Below are positions 34,771 to 47,735 of a stretch of 64,000 nucleotides of DNA, one piece after another (position 1 is the stretch's first letter; every line of letters begins with the position of its first letter). The stretch is taken from contig CM065313.1 in assembly GCA_033032175.1 (NCBI GenBank), positions 21,615,136 to 21,679,135 of the forward strand. Direction: 5' to 3'. The notes below the pieces were generated by a model that was not told the DNA's origin, did not search any database, and saw only the letters and a program-made list of their open reading frames with translations. The position numbers and the translations under genes are program-made. Origin of the DNA: Saturnia japonica (lineage: Eukaryota; Arthropoda; Insecta; Lepidoptera; Saturniidae).

Positions 34771-36012
34771 TGCAGGCCGCGGCATTACAGTGGCGACCAC
34801 TGATAGACTGTCTATCACTCGACAGTTTGTTTTTATATCATCACGTCATTTTGACGAGTTGAAGAAAAAGATGACAAATTTTACAGAAATAGTCATCAGG
34901 AAAGACAAGTAGTACCTGAGTGATAGAACAGTAATAATTAGAGCTACCGCACAGGACACGGTTGCGGACTGTGCGGGATGGGGGGTGGTGGTGCGGGGCG
35001 CACATGCGAGGAGCGAGGGGGGTGCTTCGCTCACTTCTATTAACAAATTTAACAAGTGAGAGTTTACGAGTGATTTATGAGGCAATATCTTGGAGGTGGG
35101 TTCCCTGTCTCGCATGCATAAAAAGGTATTTTATCGTCGATACCGATACTCACACCCACACACCGATCTCAGCGGGTAATAGCGACACACACACACGGGG
35201 CTCGGCTAATGCAACATGATGTCAGTAAGTAAACTCTACAATATTTCCTAAGTAAATGGAGATATAACGGCGATCGCATGTTGCATCGCTGAATAGCAAC
35301 ACAGACACAGACACAGACTCAGATACTTCGTGACACTCTGCACGAGAATATAAAATGCATTCTCAGTATTTCGCGTGAATCAGTACGTCTGTTGATAACT
35401 ACCAGTAGTTCTAAAACTATCAGCTGCAAATAAAATAATAATTGTAACCGCTGTGCATTCTGCTGTTATTAGTAGTTAGGAATGAATAAACTAACTATCA
35501 TCTACACTGTATTCGTAGTAGAGTTATCAGCACACACTCTCTTTCTCTCTCTGTACTCACTACTGACAGAGTCACACTGTGGCAGCTGTACTATACTATA
35601 GGTATAGCGGTGTAGCATATAACCCGATTGATTTCAATTTTAATTCGCTTTAACGTACTTTATAGCAAGAATCTAATAAAAAGTATTCCTCGTAAATTTT
35701 TTGCGAGTTGCCTGTCCCCTGCACCCCGTACCCTCGCACCCTCGCACCCTGCACCCGGGTATTCCCGAATCCTGCAGGCCCCCTCTGGTTCTACTACATC
35801 GGTGCTAAGACATAAATAAATAACTATATTAATTTGAATTTGACTATGTGAGAGTAGATCGGAAAGTAGAGAAAGCGAAACAGACGATGCAACCTCTCTC
35901 ACTTCCCGTAAGTGTCAAAGTTCCCTCAGATTGTGTTTCAGCTGGTTAACTTGCATTAAGCTCACATTAACAGACGTCTCAATGCAGATATTTAAAGAAA
36001 TTACAACATAAC
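34771..36012. other. Intergenic with simple repeats
   Basis: No gene recognised. Simple repeats are (CA)n-like tracts at 35148-35200, cagacacagacacag at about 35299-35320 and a ccctcgca repeat at 35728-35756. Confidence 0.5.
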
Positions 36013-36600
36013 ATGTACAGTGAACTTAAATACTACTTAGGCAATGTAATTTATTTATTTATAAGGGCACCCCTTACAGATTATAAACTGATACAATATT
36101 ATTTGGAAGAAGGTATGAACAACGAATATAACATCAACACCGAACTTATACGGTCAAACTTTGCACACACGAGTACATCTCAATTGTTCAAAATCTTAGA
36201 AATTTCTAAAGGAAAACTAAGAAATTACAAGGACCCATGCTGGTGGAATGACAAATATAAAAGAGATCTTTTTAAACTGTGACAAAAAGCACAACTAGAA
36301 GAAGACCGCATCGAATACTAACAACTAGCGAAGCGCGAAGTCGCCCAAAGCAGATCACAATCTAAAAACGTTTCTATGGCAGATTGAAAGATGCAAACAA
36401 CAACAGAAATCTTCAAAATCGGAAAGCAGAGATAATAACAGTCGGCTAATGTGCTACTAACATCTAATGAAAACATAAACCATATCTAGTGCATCGGTAT
36501 TGAATAAGCAGAGGTTCTTAATGAGGAATTTCTAAGTCAGCAACAGCCTATTATAAAACCTAGCGCCGAACCAGTCTTGGAAATCAAAAGTTCAGCTGTT
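36013..36600 (+). pseudogene. LINE fragment (endonuclease-RT linker)
   Basis: An 89-codon open segment ending in a PCWWNDKYKRDLF-type motif, which in Jockey-type LINEs lies between the APE endonuclease and the RT. It is followed after a stop by degraded basic sequence. Assigned only by that motif, so confidence is modest. Confidence 0.5.
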
Positions 36601-36894
36601 GTACTTGTTTCATAATATATATAATTAGTTACTTTAATTTAAAGTGACTTAATATATGTATAATATTAAAATAAAGTAATGTCTTGTGATTTGATGCGCT
36701 CGCTCATAAAAAAAATCCGAAAACTCTTTATTCAATTTATGAAGGCACTTATGAGCGTCAAAACACTACTGCCCTTTTGGACAATATCCCAGACATCGAG
36801 AAAAACCGGTAAAAAACTCGATCAGGTTTATCTTTCTTTACAAGTATACAAAACTATTAATATAAAATAATAATAATTTAGTGGATACACAGAG

Positions 36895-37740
36895 AGCGAG
36901 TCACTTCCAGACATTACTATCATTCACATAATGATCCACCCTATAATAACCTTTTGACAGTAAAACCCGCTTGACATGGTCCTTGAACTTGTTGTCCGGT
37001 AAATCAGTAATGTGCTTCGGGATCTTATTATAAAACCTGACACTATTACTTAAAAACTCATTAACAAACTGATCTAAGTTATATGATTTAAATAGCGGCG
37101 TGAATCTAGTGACCTCAGACAACGAAATTAAAATATTTATATTAAAATCACCACAAACTAAAACTGGCTAATTGACATTAAATATTCTTATTATACCTCC
37201 TTTATTTGTATGAATAATAAAATATTTGATGCTGGAGGTCTGTAAACACATAATATCATTTCCATCTCTCTCTGCACAAGCCACTTCACAAACACGGACA
37301 ATTCATTTATCTTTTCATATCTTTATTCTTGTCTTTTCGGTCTTTAAATTATACACTATTTTTAATAGTATTATACAACCACCACCAACAGCGATTGATC
37401 GATTATACACACTAGCAACTGAAAACTGTGATACATCAAACATCTTAGAAGGTTTAAGCCAAGTTTCTGTAAAACATAATATATCTACTCTCTCTTTATC
37501 TAAGCACACTTTTATGTTACCTTGCTCTTTTGTCATATTTACAGTTTTAAAAAAACTATAGCAGTATCATTAGTCAAACTATATGATTCTGCTGAGTTAC
37601 TTAACCTATTCATATTATAAGCTATCAGTCTAGCTATGTCATGTTTATATTTTTTGGGAAAGTACATCCTTTTCCGAGTTAATGAAAATTTATTAATAAA
37701 ATTATAATATAAATTTGTCACTATAACGATATGCCAGATT
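36895..37740 (-). pseudogene. Internally deleted LINE: endonuclease start joined to RT tail
   Basis: Minus strand. 37536-37315 encodes KERVDILCFTETWLKPSKM, the N-terminal TETWL block of an APE-type endonuclease. 37122-36901 encodes SVRFYNKIPKHITDLPDNKF and YYRVDHYVND, the C-terminal end of the RT protein. Only about 190 bp separates them, so most of the endonuclease and all RT catalytic motifs are missing. Confidence 0.75.
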
Positions 37741-38035
37741 GTTTGTATTATTTAACATATGTATGTTAATATTTTTCTCTTGTAGGCATCTGAATATAGA
37801 TCGTACAGCGTTTTGCCAAAACCAATCAGGAACATTATTCTTGGTATAAATTAAGGACTTCACCATATTAATTTATGTGACTATCTAATTTGTGCACTCC
37901 TTCCCGCTCGTGACCAAAGTCTCGAGTTTCTTTGGAGGCAACGAAGAGTCACTTTAAATAAAACCATATCTAAATACATTTATCCACCACTTTGCTACCA
38001 CGAAACGATATTGAGAGTACTTGACATGGACCCCG
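37741..38035. other. Intergenic, no gene seen
   Basis: AT-rich. No ORF or repeat recognised. Confidence 0.5.
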
Positions 38036-38162
38036 CGTAGCACCGCTCGCCGCACCGCTCATCGCACCGCACGCCATACCGCTCGCCGCACCGCACGCCG
38101 CACTGCTCGCCGCACCGCTGTTCGCACCGCACGCCGCACCGCTCGCCGCACCATTCGCCGCT
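38036..38162. repeat. Minisatellite, 11-12-bp units (cgctcgccgcac)
   Basis: About eleven imperfect copies of ccgctcgccgca alternating with ccgcacgccgca. It lies in an AT-rich background, so the composition change is abrupt. Confidence 0.9.
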
Positions 38163-39039
38163 AAGTCAAATCTTGTGGTTAGGCCGTAATATCCTTCATA
38201 AAGCGGTGTGAAGCTTTTACAAGTTAAATAATTTAAAGGAAAACTCGCGAAGCAAATATCACAGTGAATAGGCCTCGGTTAACGCACCTGAGTCCCCACC
38301 TCGACACTTATCGCTCAAACTGATGTCCCCGCGCCCCCAACCCTTGCGCTCACACCCTCTGGAGCCACATGCCACGCCGCGCGGATGCGATTACCAACAT
38401 TAAAGCAGGTCTTAATGCTTCTAATGATGTCTTTTAGTCATGTTTTGAGTTATGCTTTGGTACTACCATAGTGTGCGGACTGCGTAGTGAGAGCAGTGCG
38501 CACACCACGCCCCGCACCCCACAACCCGTGTGCCAGCACCTTGTACCTATTAATTAATTCTAATAACAACTTTTCCGAAAAGGTCTTTTATAGCAGTGTA
38601 ATAAGAAAAGAAGTTCGAGACGTCCCCACCCTGACTACCTGGTGATTCCCTGTTGAAAAAGAAGTGGGTGTTTCTACTGGTCTCGAATGAGTGCCGTAAC
38701 GCCAATCGTCGCCACACCTGCAAGCATATTATGGACAATTTTAAAGTCGCTCGGATTATCCAAACCTTTGAATATGGGCGATAAAATTCCTGTTGACTGA
38801 ACTTGTTAAATGAACATTTTGCAAGTGCTTCTAAGCTCACACTGAGTGTTCAAAATCTTACTCTTAAATTTCTTGCTTGTTTACCCTGTCCTCAAATTGA
38901 GCTGTTTCAGCTTTCCCTTACTACTGAAGATGAAATTACAAAAATATTACAAATATTAAAAAGTTATGCAACAATATAATTATAAGTTTATTCTCCCACG
39001 TGTGACTACTATCATAAATTTTTCTTTAACTACGGGGAT
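38163..39039. other. Intergenic, no gene seen
   Basis: Moderate GC at 38300-38540, AT-rich beyond. Nothing supported. Confidence 0.5.
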
Positions 39040-40430
39040 TTATCCTGCTTCTTAGAAGAATACATATATTGTACCTCTTTCTAAAGTTACCAATCCCACA
39101 GCTCCTAATCATTTTCGACCTATCTCTATTCTTCCTTTTCTTTCCAAAATTTTGGAATCTATTGTCAATAAACAAGTTTAAATATGAAATTAATATAATT
39201 AATTTAAATTATTAAATGAAATTAAATCCACTTTAGTCTGGTTTCCGAACCGCCCACAATACTACTACTGCTCTGTTCAATATCACGGAAGATGTTAGAT
39301 CTAGTATGGAAAAAGGTATGGTCATAGTAATGGTCCTTTTAAATTTTAGCAAAGGTTTTAATGCTGTTAACCACGATCTTCTGATTGCCGCTCTTTCTTG
39401 TCTTCAGTTTTCACCCTTAGCACTGGAATGGGTTTCACCTTATCTCCGCGATCGTCACCAGGCTGTTCGCGTCTATGATGGCGAATCAAATTGGTGTGCT
39501 CTAGAAGCTGGTCTTCCTGGAGGCGGTATTCTACCTCCGTTACTTTTTTCCTTTTTATAAACTTATTTACACCTATTTTACAATCCCACTACCATCTCCA
39601 TGCTGACGAACTGCAATCGTATATGCATTGCGAAATAAAGAATCTTTCTTTTATAATCAATAATTTAAACAAGGACTTCCCAAGTTTACTTTCCTGGTCT
39701 GAATCTTACGGGATTAATGTTAACACAACGAAGTGTCAATCCACTATAATTGGTAGCTCAGAACAGCTTGCTAAAATTGACTTCAATTCATTAATTGCTC
39801 TTCAGTAGAATAAAATAAATGTACCATTCCCTACTCAACTAAAGTGAAAAATCCTGGTATCATCTTCGATACTAAATTGTGCTGGATAAACCAAGTCAAG
39901 GAAGTTAGTAGAAAATTTTATGATTCTATTAATTCTCTCATGCTTATAAAAAAACTTTCTTCCTGGTGATACAAAGATTTCCCTAGTAAATACCCTTCTT
40001 CTCCTTCTTCTGGATTATGCAGACGTTGATTACTTGGTCCTCTCAGAAGACCTCTTAAATAAACTTGATCGTCTACTCAATAAGTGCATCCGTTTCATCA
40101 TCCGTCTTCGGAAGTTTGATCGTGTATCTGAATACCGAGCCAGGTTGAAATAGATACCTATTCGGTAACGTAGGAAAGTAAGAATACTTTGCCTTCTTTT
40201 CTCCGTACTTAATAATCGCAAACCCTTTAAATATTGACAGCTAAGATCTTCTGATTCTTTAATTCTCATTATACCAAGCCGTCATACTAATTTCCGCGAC
40301 CAATCCTTTGCAGTAACAGCAGCACGATTGTGGCATTCACTTCCTATCAACATCCAACTAGCCAACTCTCAGGTTTCCTTCAAGTATTCGCTACGTAGGT
40401 TTTGCTTGGAGCAATTGAATATTGGCTAGA
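39040..40430 (+). pseudogene. Degenerate Jockey/CR1-type LINE reverse transcriptase
   Basis: Plus strand, multiple frames. APNHFRPISILPFLSKILES near 39110-39160. MVLLNFSKGFNAVNHDLL (39330-39380), motif A with its catalytic Asp replaced by Asn. GLPGGGILPPLLF (motif B). HLHADELQSYMH at 39590-39630, the YADD centre degraded to HADE. Then CQSTIIGSSEQL. At least four stops or frameshifts. Confidence 0.82.
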
Positions 40431-41324
40431 TTTTTCTTTTTTAACTTTACTAAATATTATGCACAACTTACATATATGTTTCTCTTGGTCCCCTGGAAGA
40501 CTGGTAAAGAATGCTTTTTATCATTAAGTCCTCCACTTGTACTTTTTTGTGCAATAAAGAATATAATAGTAATGTTGACGTTAAAAAAAATATTTCTCAT
40601 CACGTGATAAAAGTTTATAAAAGTTTTGACGTGACATCGTCTTATAAATTGGTTTGCCGGGTGACACTTCAAGAAACTGCGTTACGCTCCGCTCACGTTA
40701 TGCGCTCACAATGAGAGCGAGTGAGAGGCACGCGTCCCTTCCACTCGGGCATGGTTAGCCCGCCTAAGAGCGAGAGAGACAGACATAAAGTCGTTGTCAC
40801 GTAAAACTTTCGCCCGTATACCGACCTTTACAGGCAACCAATTTTTTTCATTTTTGGATATTTCAATTATTGTTAATATATTTTGTAAGAAGGGCTCCAA
40901 GAAGCAAAATATATTAGAACAATTATTTAAAGTTTTATGTGGAACACAGTGGTAGGAAAAAAAATAACTTACATAACTTTTTGAAAAAAAAAAACAATGT
41001 GATTTTTTTTCCTAACGGGGCTTTATTCTTTCGAGTGTTCCGAAGACAGCGTAACTATTTCACATATTTAAATCGACATTTAATAACATAAAAACAATCT
41101 TTTAAGTGTTGTATAATCAATCTCTTGAGCGGTGACGAAAAGCGGAATGCCTAATTTTTCCATATTAAATTTTTTACATATTAATTTGTTAAAAATAATT
41201 GCAATTTTTTATGTGCTGTAAAATCATTGAAATACATTTATTTAGATGCCATTCTGAGTCCAATGAGCAATCAATTATATTTTTAGGAGCTTTATCAAGA
41301 ATTACCACCAATTTGCACTTGTTG
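40431..41324. other. Intergenic, no gene seen
   Basis: AT-rich with short poly-A and poly-T tracts. No supported feature. Confidence 0.5.
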
Positions 41325-41615
41325 ACTGGATTTTACTTAGCGTAAACCATTTATTTGCGCGAAACTCTAATTCTCTTTCTAAAATAAAAGTAGCCTAAGT
41401 TACTCATTATAACATGAGCTATCTGCTAGTGAAGATCGCCATAAAATTGGTCCTACCGTTTTGGAGATAGATAGAGTTATAGACAGACAGAGAAAATTTT
41501 TAAAAATTGTTTTTTTTTTATGTTATAGTCGACGTATATAGTTTCATATGCATTTACTAAAGAGCTGTTATTTTGACTTTACAAACAGACACTTCATTTT
41601 TATTATTTGTATAGA
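41325..41615 (-). mobile_element. Helitron-like element, 3-prime truncated
   Basis: On the minus strand it begins TC at 41615 (A before) and carries the tgtctgtttgta, cttaggctactttt and ctaagtaaaat-type blocks of the family. The CTAG hairpin end is missing. Confidence 0.65.
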
Positions 41616-41967
41616 TAAAGAGATAGAGCCTGTGAATAGGTGTATCCGAGCGTTACGCGGTAACATCAGGACCTGCTGTTCCTACGGGTAGGTAAGCGAA
41701 ACTAAACATTATTAAACAAAGTTCAACCTACGTTTAATCCTATGATTACACGCTATCATATTATTATAACATAACCAATGAATAAGGAACATTTCAAACT
41801 GAATTAACGCCAAAGTGGCTTCTGTTTATACGCATAGTTATGCATTCAGTTTTACGACGAAATAAATTTATCGTCAGCGTTAACTTTGCGCTCGAGACTC
41901 CGGTAAGTAGCTATTCGTAAAGACCAGAGTATAAAATGAAAAAGCGATCACGTACCTTGAGCGGAGC

Positions 41968-42022
41968 TGAGTGCGGGGGTGCGCGGGTGTGCGGGGGTGC
42001 GAGGAGGTGCGCGGGGGTGTCC
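41968..42022. repeat. G-rich minisatellite
   Basis: Irregular tandem units of gtgcgcgggg or gtgcgagg. It underlies a proline/arginine-rich minus-strand ORF that I do not call. Confidence 0.75.
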
Positions 42023-42029
42023 CGATACC

Positions 42030-43125
42030 GGTTAGATAGATACTTTTATGTGTGGTGATATCATATGAATAGAGCATCGCATCAGGGACGGCTCGCGGCT
42101 GGATAACACATTGTCGGGCGCACAGAGCGCACTTTGATTGCGGCCTCAGAAAGAGGATCCTTCGCAAACGCTTCAACTTCCTCCAGAGATAAGTACAAGA
42201 TACTAAGAACACGCTATATCTCTGTCTCTCTCGCTCACACTCACAACGCTGCTCGCTCGTTATCACTAGACGCTCGGTTACTATCTATGAAGTGTGCAGT
42301 ATTTCACTAGGTTTACCGAGGCTAGACTTACTAGGGCTATTTCTGGGCACATCGTCACTTAAAATCAGGTGAGATTATGCCCAAATACTAAACTTGTGAT
42401 AATTAATAAAAAACCATCTTTATGATTACTTTGCTTATATGTAAATAATTATAGAATTAAAACAACGCGGAGTGAAGTCTTTCCAAGTTAGCCTTTAAAG
42501 GCTACATGTGTTTTGGCGCGACAGTGCTTATAATGAAGTCATAGTACAAAGAGCTTCCACAATTTTGACAATATATGACTCACTGCGCAGTGAAAAAATG
42601 TCATAGCTCATCACATAATCACCAGAAACATTTAAATACCTTATTTTACACAAAATCACTATCAGGTAACTTGTATTCTTACAAAATTATTCAAAAATAT
42701 CTAAAAAATAGTAAGAATATTGTATAAAATTGACAGACACCATTACAGTGAAATATAGCTAGTTACCGAAAAAATATTTGTCCCCAGTTTTAACTCTTTC
42801 TGAGTAAATTTGGTAATCCCAATTAACAACATAGGTAGTTTAATTTTGTCAAATATTATTCGTTTAGGGAAACCACTTGCTTCGGTAAGCACTAAAAGTG
42901 TTAAAAATGTTTGATTTGTTTTGATTCATAATACACTATAATATCGAAAATACAATATAAGATCGAAATCGAAAATAAATAAAATTGCAATTCGTTTATA
43001 AAAATAAACCCTTAAGATGTAAAAAATCAAACAATACCCCCAGAACAAAAAACGTGACAGGCGCCATGTCTTATCAATACAAAAAGTAACCATGAAAATA
43101 TTTGATTAATTAATATATCAACTGA
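42030..43125. other. Intergenic, no gene seen
   Basis: A 128-codon minus ORF overlapping the G-rich repeat (41880-42266) has no recognisable domain. The rest is AT-rich without features. Confidence 0.5.
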
Positions 43126-43651
43126 TCTATACATTAAATAAAATTGAAGTGTCTGTTTGTAATGTCAAAATAATAGTTTTTTAGTAAATGGATTTGAAAG
43201 TATATACGATACTTAAACAAAAAAAAGAAACAATTTTAAAATTTTTGTCTGTCTGCCTGTCTGTTTGTTCCGGGTAATCTCCGAAACGATTGGACCGATT
43301 TTGACGGAACTTTCACTGATAAATAGCTGATGATATAGGGAGTAACTTAGGCTGCTTTTATTTTAGAAAAATAATTAGGGTTCCCACAAATAAAAAAAAA
43401 CTGGTCATGGTGAATCAGTTCGGGCGCTTAAATAGCTTACGCTGAGTAAACCATAAGAGATATAGCAAATGAATGTACAACACAATTGTAGACATTAAAA
43501 AGATTTATAAAAATGTTACAGAGACTATACGTCTATCTTTTAAGGAACACCCACAATAAGCGCTTTTGTTTTTAAAATAGCCGGGAGCGGGGGAGCAAAA
43601 TTTGCGCGAACATTCTGTAGTCCACGTGAGCGAAGCCACGGGCACAGCTAG
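43126..43651 (+). mobile_element. Helitron-like non-autonomous element, best-preserved copy
   Basis: 526 bp. Starts TC after A (43125), ends CTAG before T (43652). The end is preceded by gtgagcgaagccac, which folds into a short GC-rich hairpin about 10 bases before CTAG, as in Helitrons. It carries ccgggtaatctccgaaacga and cacaataagcgc blocks shared by four other copies. There is no ORF, so mobilisation would need a helper. Confidence 0.82.
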
Positions 43652-44039
43652 TAACAAATAAATAAACAGGAAAATATAGAAAAAAATATCATTAGCTTTA
43701 TCTAAACGTCCGAGGGAGTGCATAAATATCTCAAACAAATCAGAGGTAAAACTGTTTTCCAGGATTATTTCACTTTTATACCTTTAGCAGTAACAAAAAT
43801 ATAATATCATCACCCCAGGGCGCTGCTTCACTTTTGGAAAATCTTATTATTATTATTTTATTTATATTATTATACCTGTATCTTACATCTGTTAGTGCAT
43901 GTGAAATAATAAGAGCCATTAAACAATTAAACTTAAACATACCGAAGACATTTGGGGAATGTCAGTAATCGTAGTTTATTTTTATTTATTTATTTATTAT
44001 GGCTCAACAACAGAAACCAAACTAAAACACAAAATACAC
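43652..44039. other. Intergenic, no gene seen
   Basis: AT-rich with tttatttatttattat tracts. Confidence 0.5.
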
Positions 44040-44880
44040 ATTAGTACTTAATTGTCAATATTTTCCTATACCTGGATCATATATTTAATCAATGCATAGA
44101 AACAGGAACATTCCCTAATTTAATGAAAATACGTAAAGTAGTTCCTCTGTTTAAATCAGGTTGTAGAAGTAATCTTGCAAATTATAAACCAATTTCTGTA
44201 CTTCCGTCGATTAGTAAGATTTTTGAGAAAATTGTGCTCTAGCAGCTAGTAGAATATTTCAAAGCACAAGAGTTTTTGGATGGTAGGCAATATGGTTTCA
44301 CAAAATCTAAATCTGGTTGACGCTGGTGCAACGCTGTTAAGTCTGTTAACGCCGATACCATATAATATTTAGGGCTTGAGAGGAATCGCAAGATGCAATC
44401 GGTGTGTTCTGTTATCTCTCACAGGCCTTCGACTGCGTTGACCACAGTACGCTTATATTTAAGCTGAAACACTATGGTGTGCGTGAAACATCTCTTGACC
44501 TGCTAATTTCTTATTCTATTCTTATTTCTCGTTTATATTAACGATCTATCCCTAGTAGTTGAAAACGGTGCTAGCATGGTTCTTTTTGCGAATAAAACTT
44601 CACTTATAAACAAAACCAAATATATGAGATTTGTTTTGTCCAATTTCCGGCGAGTTGATAGTAGTATCAAGATAGAAACGAAATTACTAGCCTTAGTTGA
44701 TAGTACTGTCTTCTTGGGTATTACGCTTGATTCAAAATTACATTCGGGTCCGTATATTAAAACTTTGGCAGGAAGATTAAGCTCTGCTACATTCGCAGTA
44801 CGTAAGATTCGCCAGTTAACAGATATTGCCACTATGAGGTTAGTCTACTTCTCTTACTTCCATAACTTAATGTCTTAAGG
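44040..44880 (+). pseudogene. Degenerate LINE reverse transcriptase
   Basis: Plus-strand fragments: RKVVPLFKSG (44130), ANYKPISVLPSISKIFEKIV (44175-44240), RQYGFTKS (44288), then after an internal deletion FLVYINDLSLVVENG and MVLFANKTSLI, the FADD centre changed to FANK. The C-terminal segment has FLGITLDSKL. Several stops and frameshifts. Confidence 0.78.
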
Positions 44881-46195
44881 TATTTTGCTTTGAGGTTCAG
44901 CAGCTACCATAACATTACCATATTCATATTACAAAAGCGGACAATTCCAGCAATATATAGCATGAGACCTCGGGAACCTGGAAGTGGACAGTATTCCATT
45001 GCTTTTGTTTAACAATGTTCTGACTTGAAATGTAAATAAACAACTTTAAAGTAATTTGTTTAATTATCAATAGTGTTTTAATGTAAAATCCAGTGAAATA
45101 TTTTCCTTCAAGTGTCTACATTTTACTAATCTTTAAAAGCAAACAAAGCTTTTTAGTTTACCAGGGCTGGTCTGAAATCAGAACGGCGTGTGACTGTGCG
45201 GCGCGGGGCGGGGCGGGGTGGCGCGGGGCGGAGCGGCCGGTGGATTTTCCGGAAGCTATGTATACTTAGTCATTCTCTTTAAAAAGTCTTTTGTTAATAT
45301 AACATTTAAAGAAGCAGGCAACACTGGTGCCCGTGTCGCGTGAATCCGGCGCAGTGCAGTTGCTGCCCTACCTCGAGACGCGACACCGCGCGGATATAGC
45401 AATATCTCTGAGTTCACCTCACACCGGATATATGAATTAGCGATGAGCCTTCCTCCATCTCCTCACTGAACCGTTTATCCGCTACCGGCCCACGTCCCCC
45501 GCGCTCTACCCCCCCCCCCTCTCCTGCACTGCGCAGCGCAGTGAGCTTATTTGTATTAAAAAACGGATGTAGGTAAGGTATATACAATACTGTATATTAG
45601 TATCACGGAATTCCGCTTCAATTCTAAACCGTGGAAAGAAATCTCAATATAATATAGAAATAATATCGTTTTTCCTGTCGCATTTTTAAATTTGGATATC
45701 GATATATAACAAGTATTTAATTGTTTTTATAAATTAGAAGAAAAATGAGATATAAATTGATACTTTTTTAAAATAAATTTTTGATATTGCATTTTTCAAT
45801 TATTTTGAAACAAACTAAAATCATGATATCTCAAAAATGATTCACTTTTGCATAGTGCATATGAGGATCAAAATTATCGCAAATAGTCACCCCTATGACC
45901 TCCCAACGGGAATACGGCGAATTACCAATAATTCTGTATAGTGCGGGCAAACAAACATTTCAAGGGGTTTTGTAGGGAAAATAAACTGGATCCTTTCAAC
46001 TCAAGTGTGGTTTCGGCTAGAAGGTGCTTAAGTCTTGATTGTTTTTATTAAGTAAGTGCTGTGTCAATGTTTATTTTTGTTATTATCAGCAGTAATGACA
46101 GTTGTTCACAGTTTTTAAACGCGATAACTTGTTATTGCTTTTCTGCTTGCTGTCATTCTTATTAACAAATAACTAAATAAATTATAAGGGTCGTT
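44881..46195. other. Intergenic with GC-rich patches
   Basis: gcggggcggggcggggtggcg repeats at about 45195-45240 and a C-run at 45507-45518. No gene or element recognised. Confidence 0.5.
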
Positions 46196-46400
46196 GTTAA
46201 AAACATTGAGTTTTCGCGAAAAGCTTCTTAACTCTGAGAGAGGCTCCCATACTACCATTTTTGCTTTGAAGTTTAAGGTTCAGAACATTGATATGTTTAA
46301 ATATATCCGATAAGAAAGCGATGCGATTCATATTTTCTTTTACGCTTAGAAAGCTCAAGTAGGTGTTTGTTGAAGTCTGTTGAAAAGAAACGTCTTTGTT
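46196..46400 (-). pseudogene. hAT-like transposase fragment
   Basis: Minus strand, about 60 codons. KENMNRIAFLSDIFKHINVL is followed by NLKLQSKNGSM and VKKLFAKTQ. The LxDIFxHLNxLNxxLQGKN pattern is characteristic of the hAT (ZBED5/Charlie-like) transposase core. No flanking domains or inverted repeats were found. Confidence 0.5.
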
Positions 46401-47367
46401 AAACTCAGCATTTGCTTAACCTTCTTACATTATTATGCAATAGTAGTGTACATATAGTGCTTAAACTTTCTTAAGAAATTATTTCAATTTACGATATTTC
46501 AGTCATATTTTTGAGATTAGGATTAGGTTTACAGCAAAGCACTATCTGATGAATAATGCAGTGGTAGGAAATCAAATTTTCATCACATTTTGCATTAGTA
46601 CTTGATAAATGAGACTCACTACTTACCGCAACCTTTACCAGGTAATCGGTCTACCTGAATGGTCGTCTCTCGAGAGCTAGGAGCTACGTGCCTTGTTAAC
46701 TGCTACTTAAAACTAGTAATTCTTACTAGTATTTTTACTTTTTCCATTTTTGTCTTATAATAATATTAGTAGAACGGTGTGAGAGGTTGTTGCCACCGCA
46801 CGCCGCGAGCCGCGCCGCTCTCCTCTCAGTTTGTACGAAAGGATTTAAACAAGAGGCCTCTTGCGGTTTTATTAAAGCGTGAAATTTCTCATTTCTCGGT
46901 TGGCGGGTTTGTAACAATTCCCCTGCGCGTCGCGACCTTCATATACAAAGACTCGCTCTACATACTTCTTTTAGCTTATATCCGGTTAGTCTGTAATGCA
47001 CTTTAGAAATTTATTATAAGTATGTACATGTAAGGGTAAGTTTTTGCAATGTTTTGGTGTATCTAGAGAGGCTACGATACCATCTGCGTAGTCGACTCGA
47101 TGTGTCCTCGAGGCGAGGAGGCGTGGAGGGTCGGCGTAGAGACGGGCAGGCGGGGAGTGCCGCGTGCGATGCAGCCTACGAGTCCTGCCGCTGCCGCCTG
47201 CGTCTCGGCCACTCGGTCAGGGCCGGGTCAGGTGGGGGGTGGGGGTGTGTGGTCGGACTCAGGCACGGATAGTAGTATCGAGTGACGCGGAATTGTTACG
47301 ACAACACTTCTGTGAACAAGCAATGTTCTGTTGTGTTGGCACGTTGCAACACATAACGCTTTTATGA
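46401..47367. other. Intergenic with a CpG-rich block
   Basis: 47095-47285 is GC- and CpG-rich (cgaggcgaggaggcgtggag and following), with overlapping short ORFs on both strands that look compositional. Possible promoter-type sequence, but no gene is attached to it. Confidence 0.4.
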
Positions 47368-47735
47368 CAACTAGCGATCGCCCTAAGGTCAAAATTCGAC
47401 CAAAGACTTTTTGATCATAGAATATTTTCTGTTTGACATTTGCAGTATTCATGAACCTAAACAATGAGTATTATTTACATCAGTTGCAGTCACTCTTCAT
47501 TCAGTGACAATGTCAATATTTTGGAGGGTCTAAGTTCAATGGCACTTTGGTTAGGATTCGCAGTATTGATTTATTTAATTTAATATATTAGTAACAGATA
47601 ATATAGATAAATTTTACCTTTCTTCACTCCTTCTCCATATAAACTTTAACCATGCCAAATCTCACATTCTTCCGTGCACGCAATACGCTTAAAAAGGGGT
47701 AGAAAGCTTTTGCTTCACGTATTAATATATAGATG
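47368..47735 (+). repeat. Dispersed repeat family, copy 2
   Basis: Colinear with 16255-16545. It has an extra block of about 90 bp after ttctgtttgacatt that is absent from copy 1, and ends in the same cttcacgtattaatatatagat. Confidence 0.7.

Noticed and set aside
41880..42266. 128-codon minus ORF
   Set aside because: Overlaps a G-rich minisatellite, low-complexity C-terminus, no recognisable motif or splice context.
47054..47367. Overlapping plus-strand ORFs of 60-75 codons in the CpG-rich block
   Set aside because: Three frames open together, as expected from composition; no motif.
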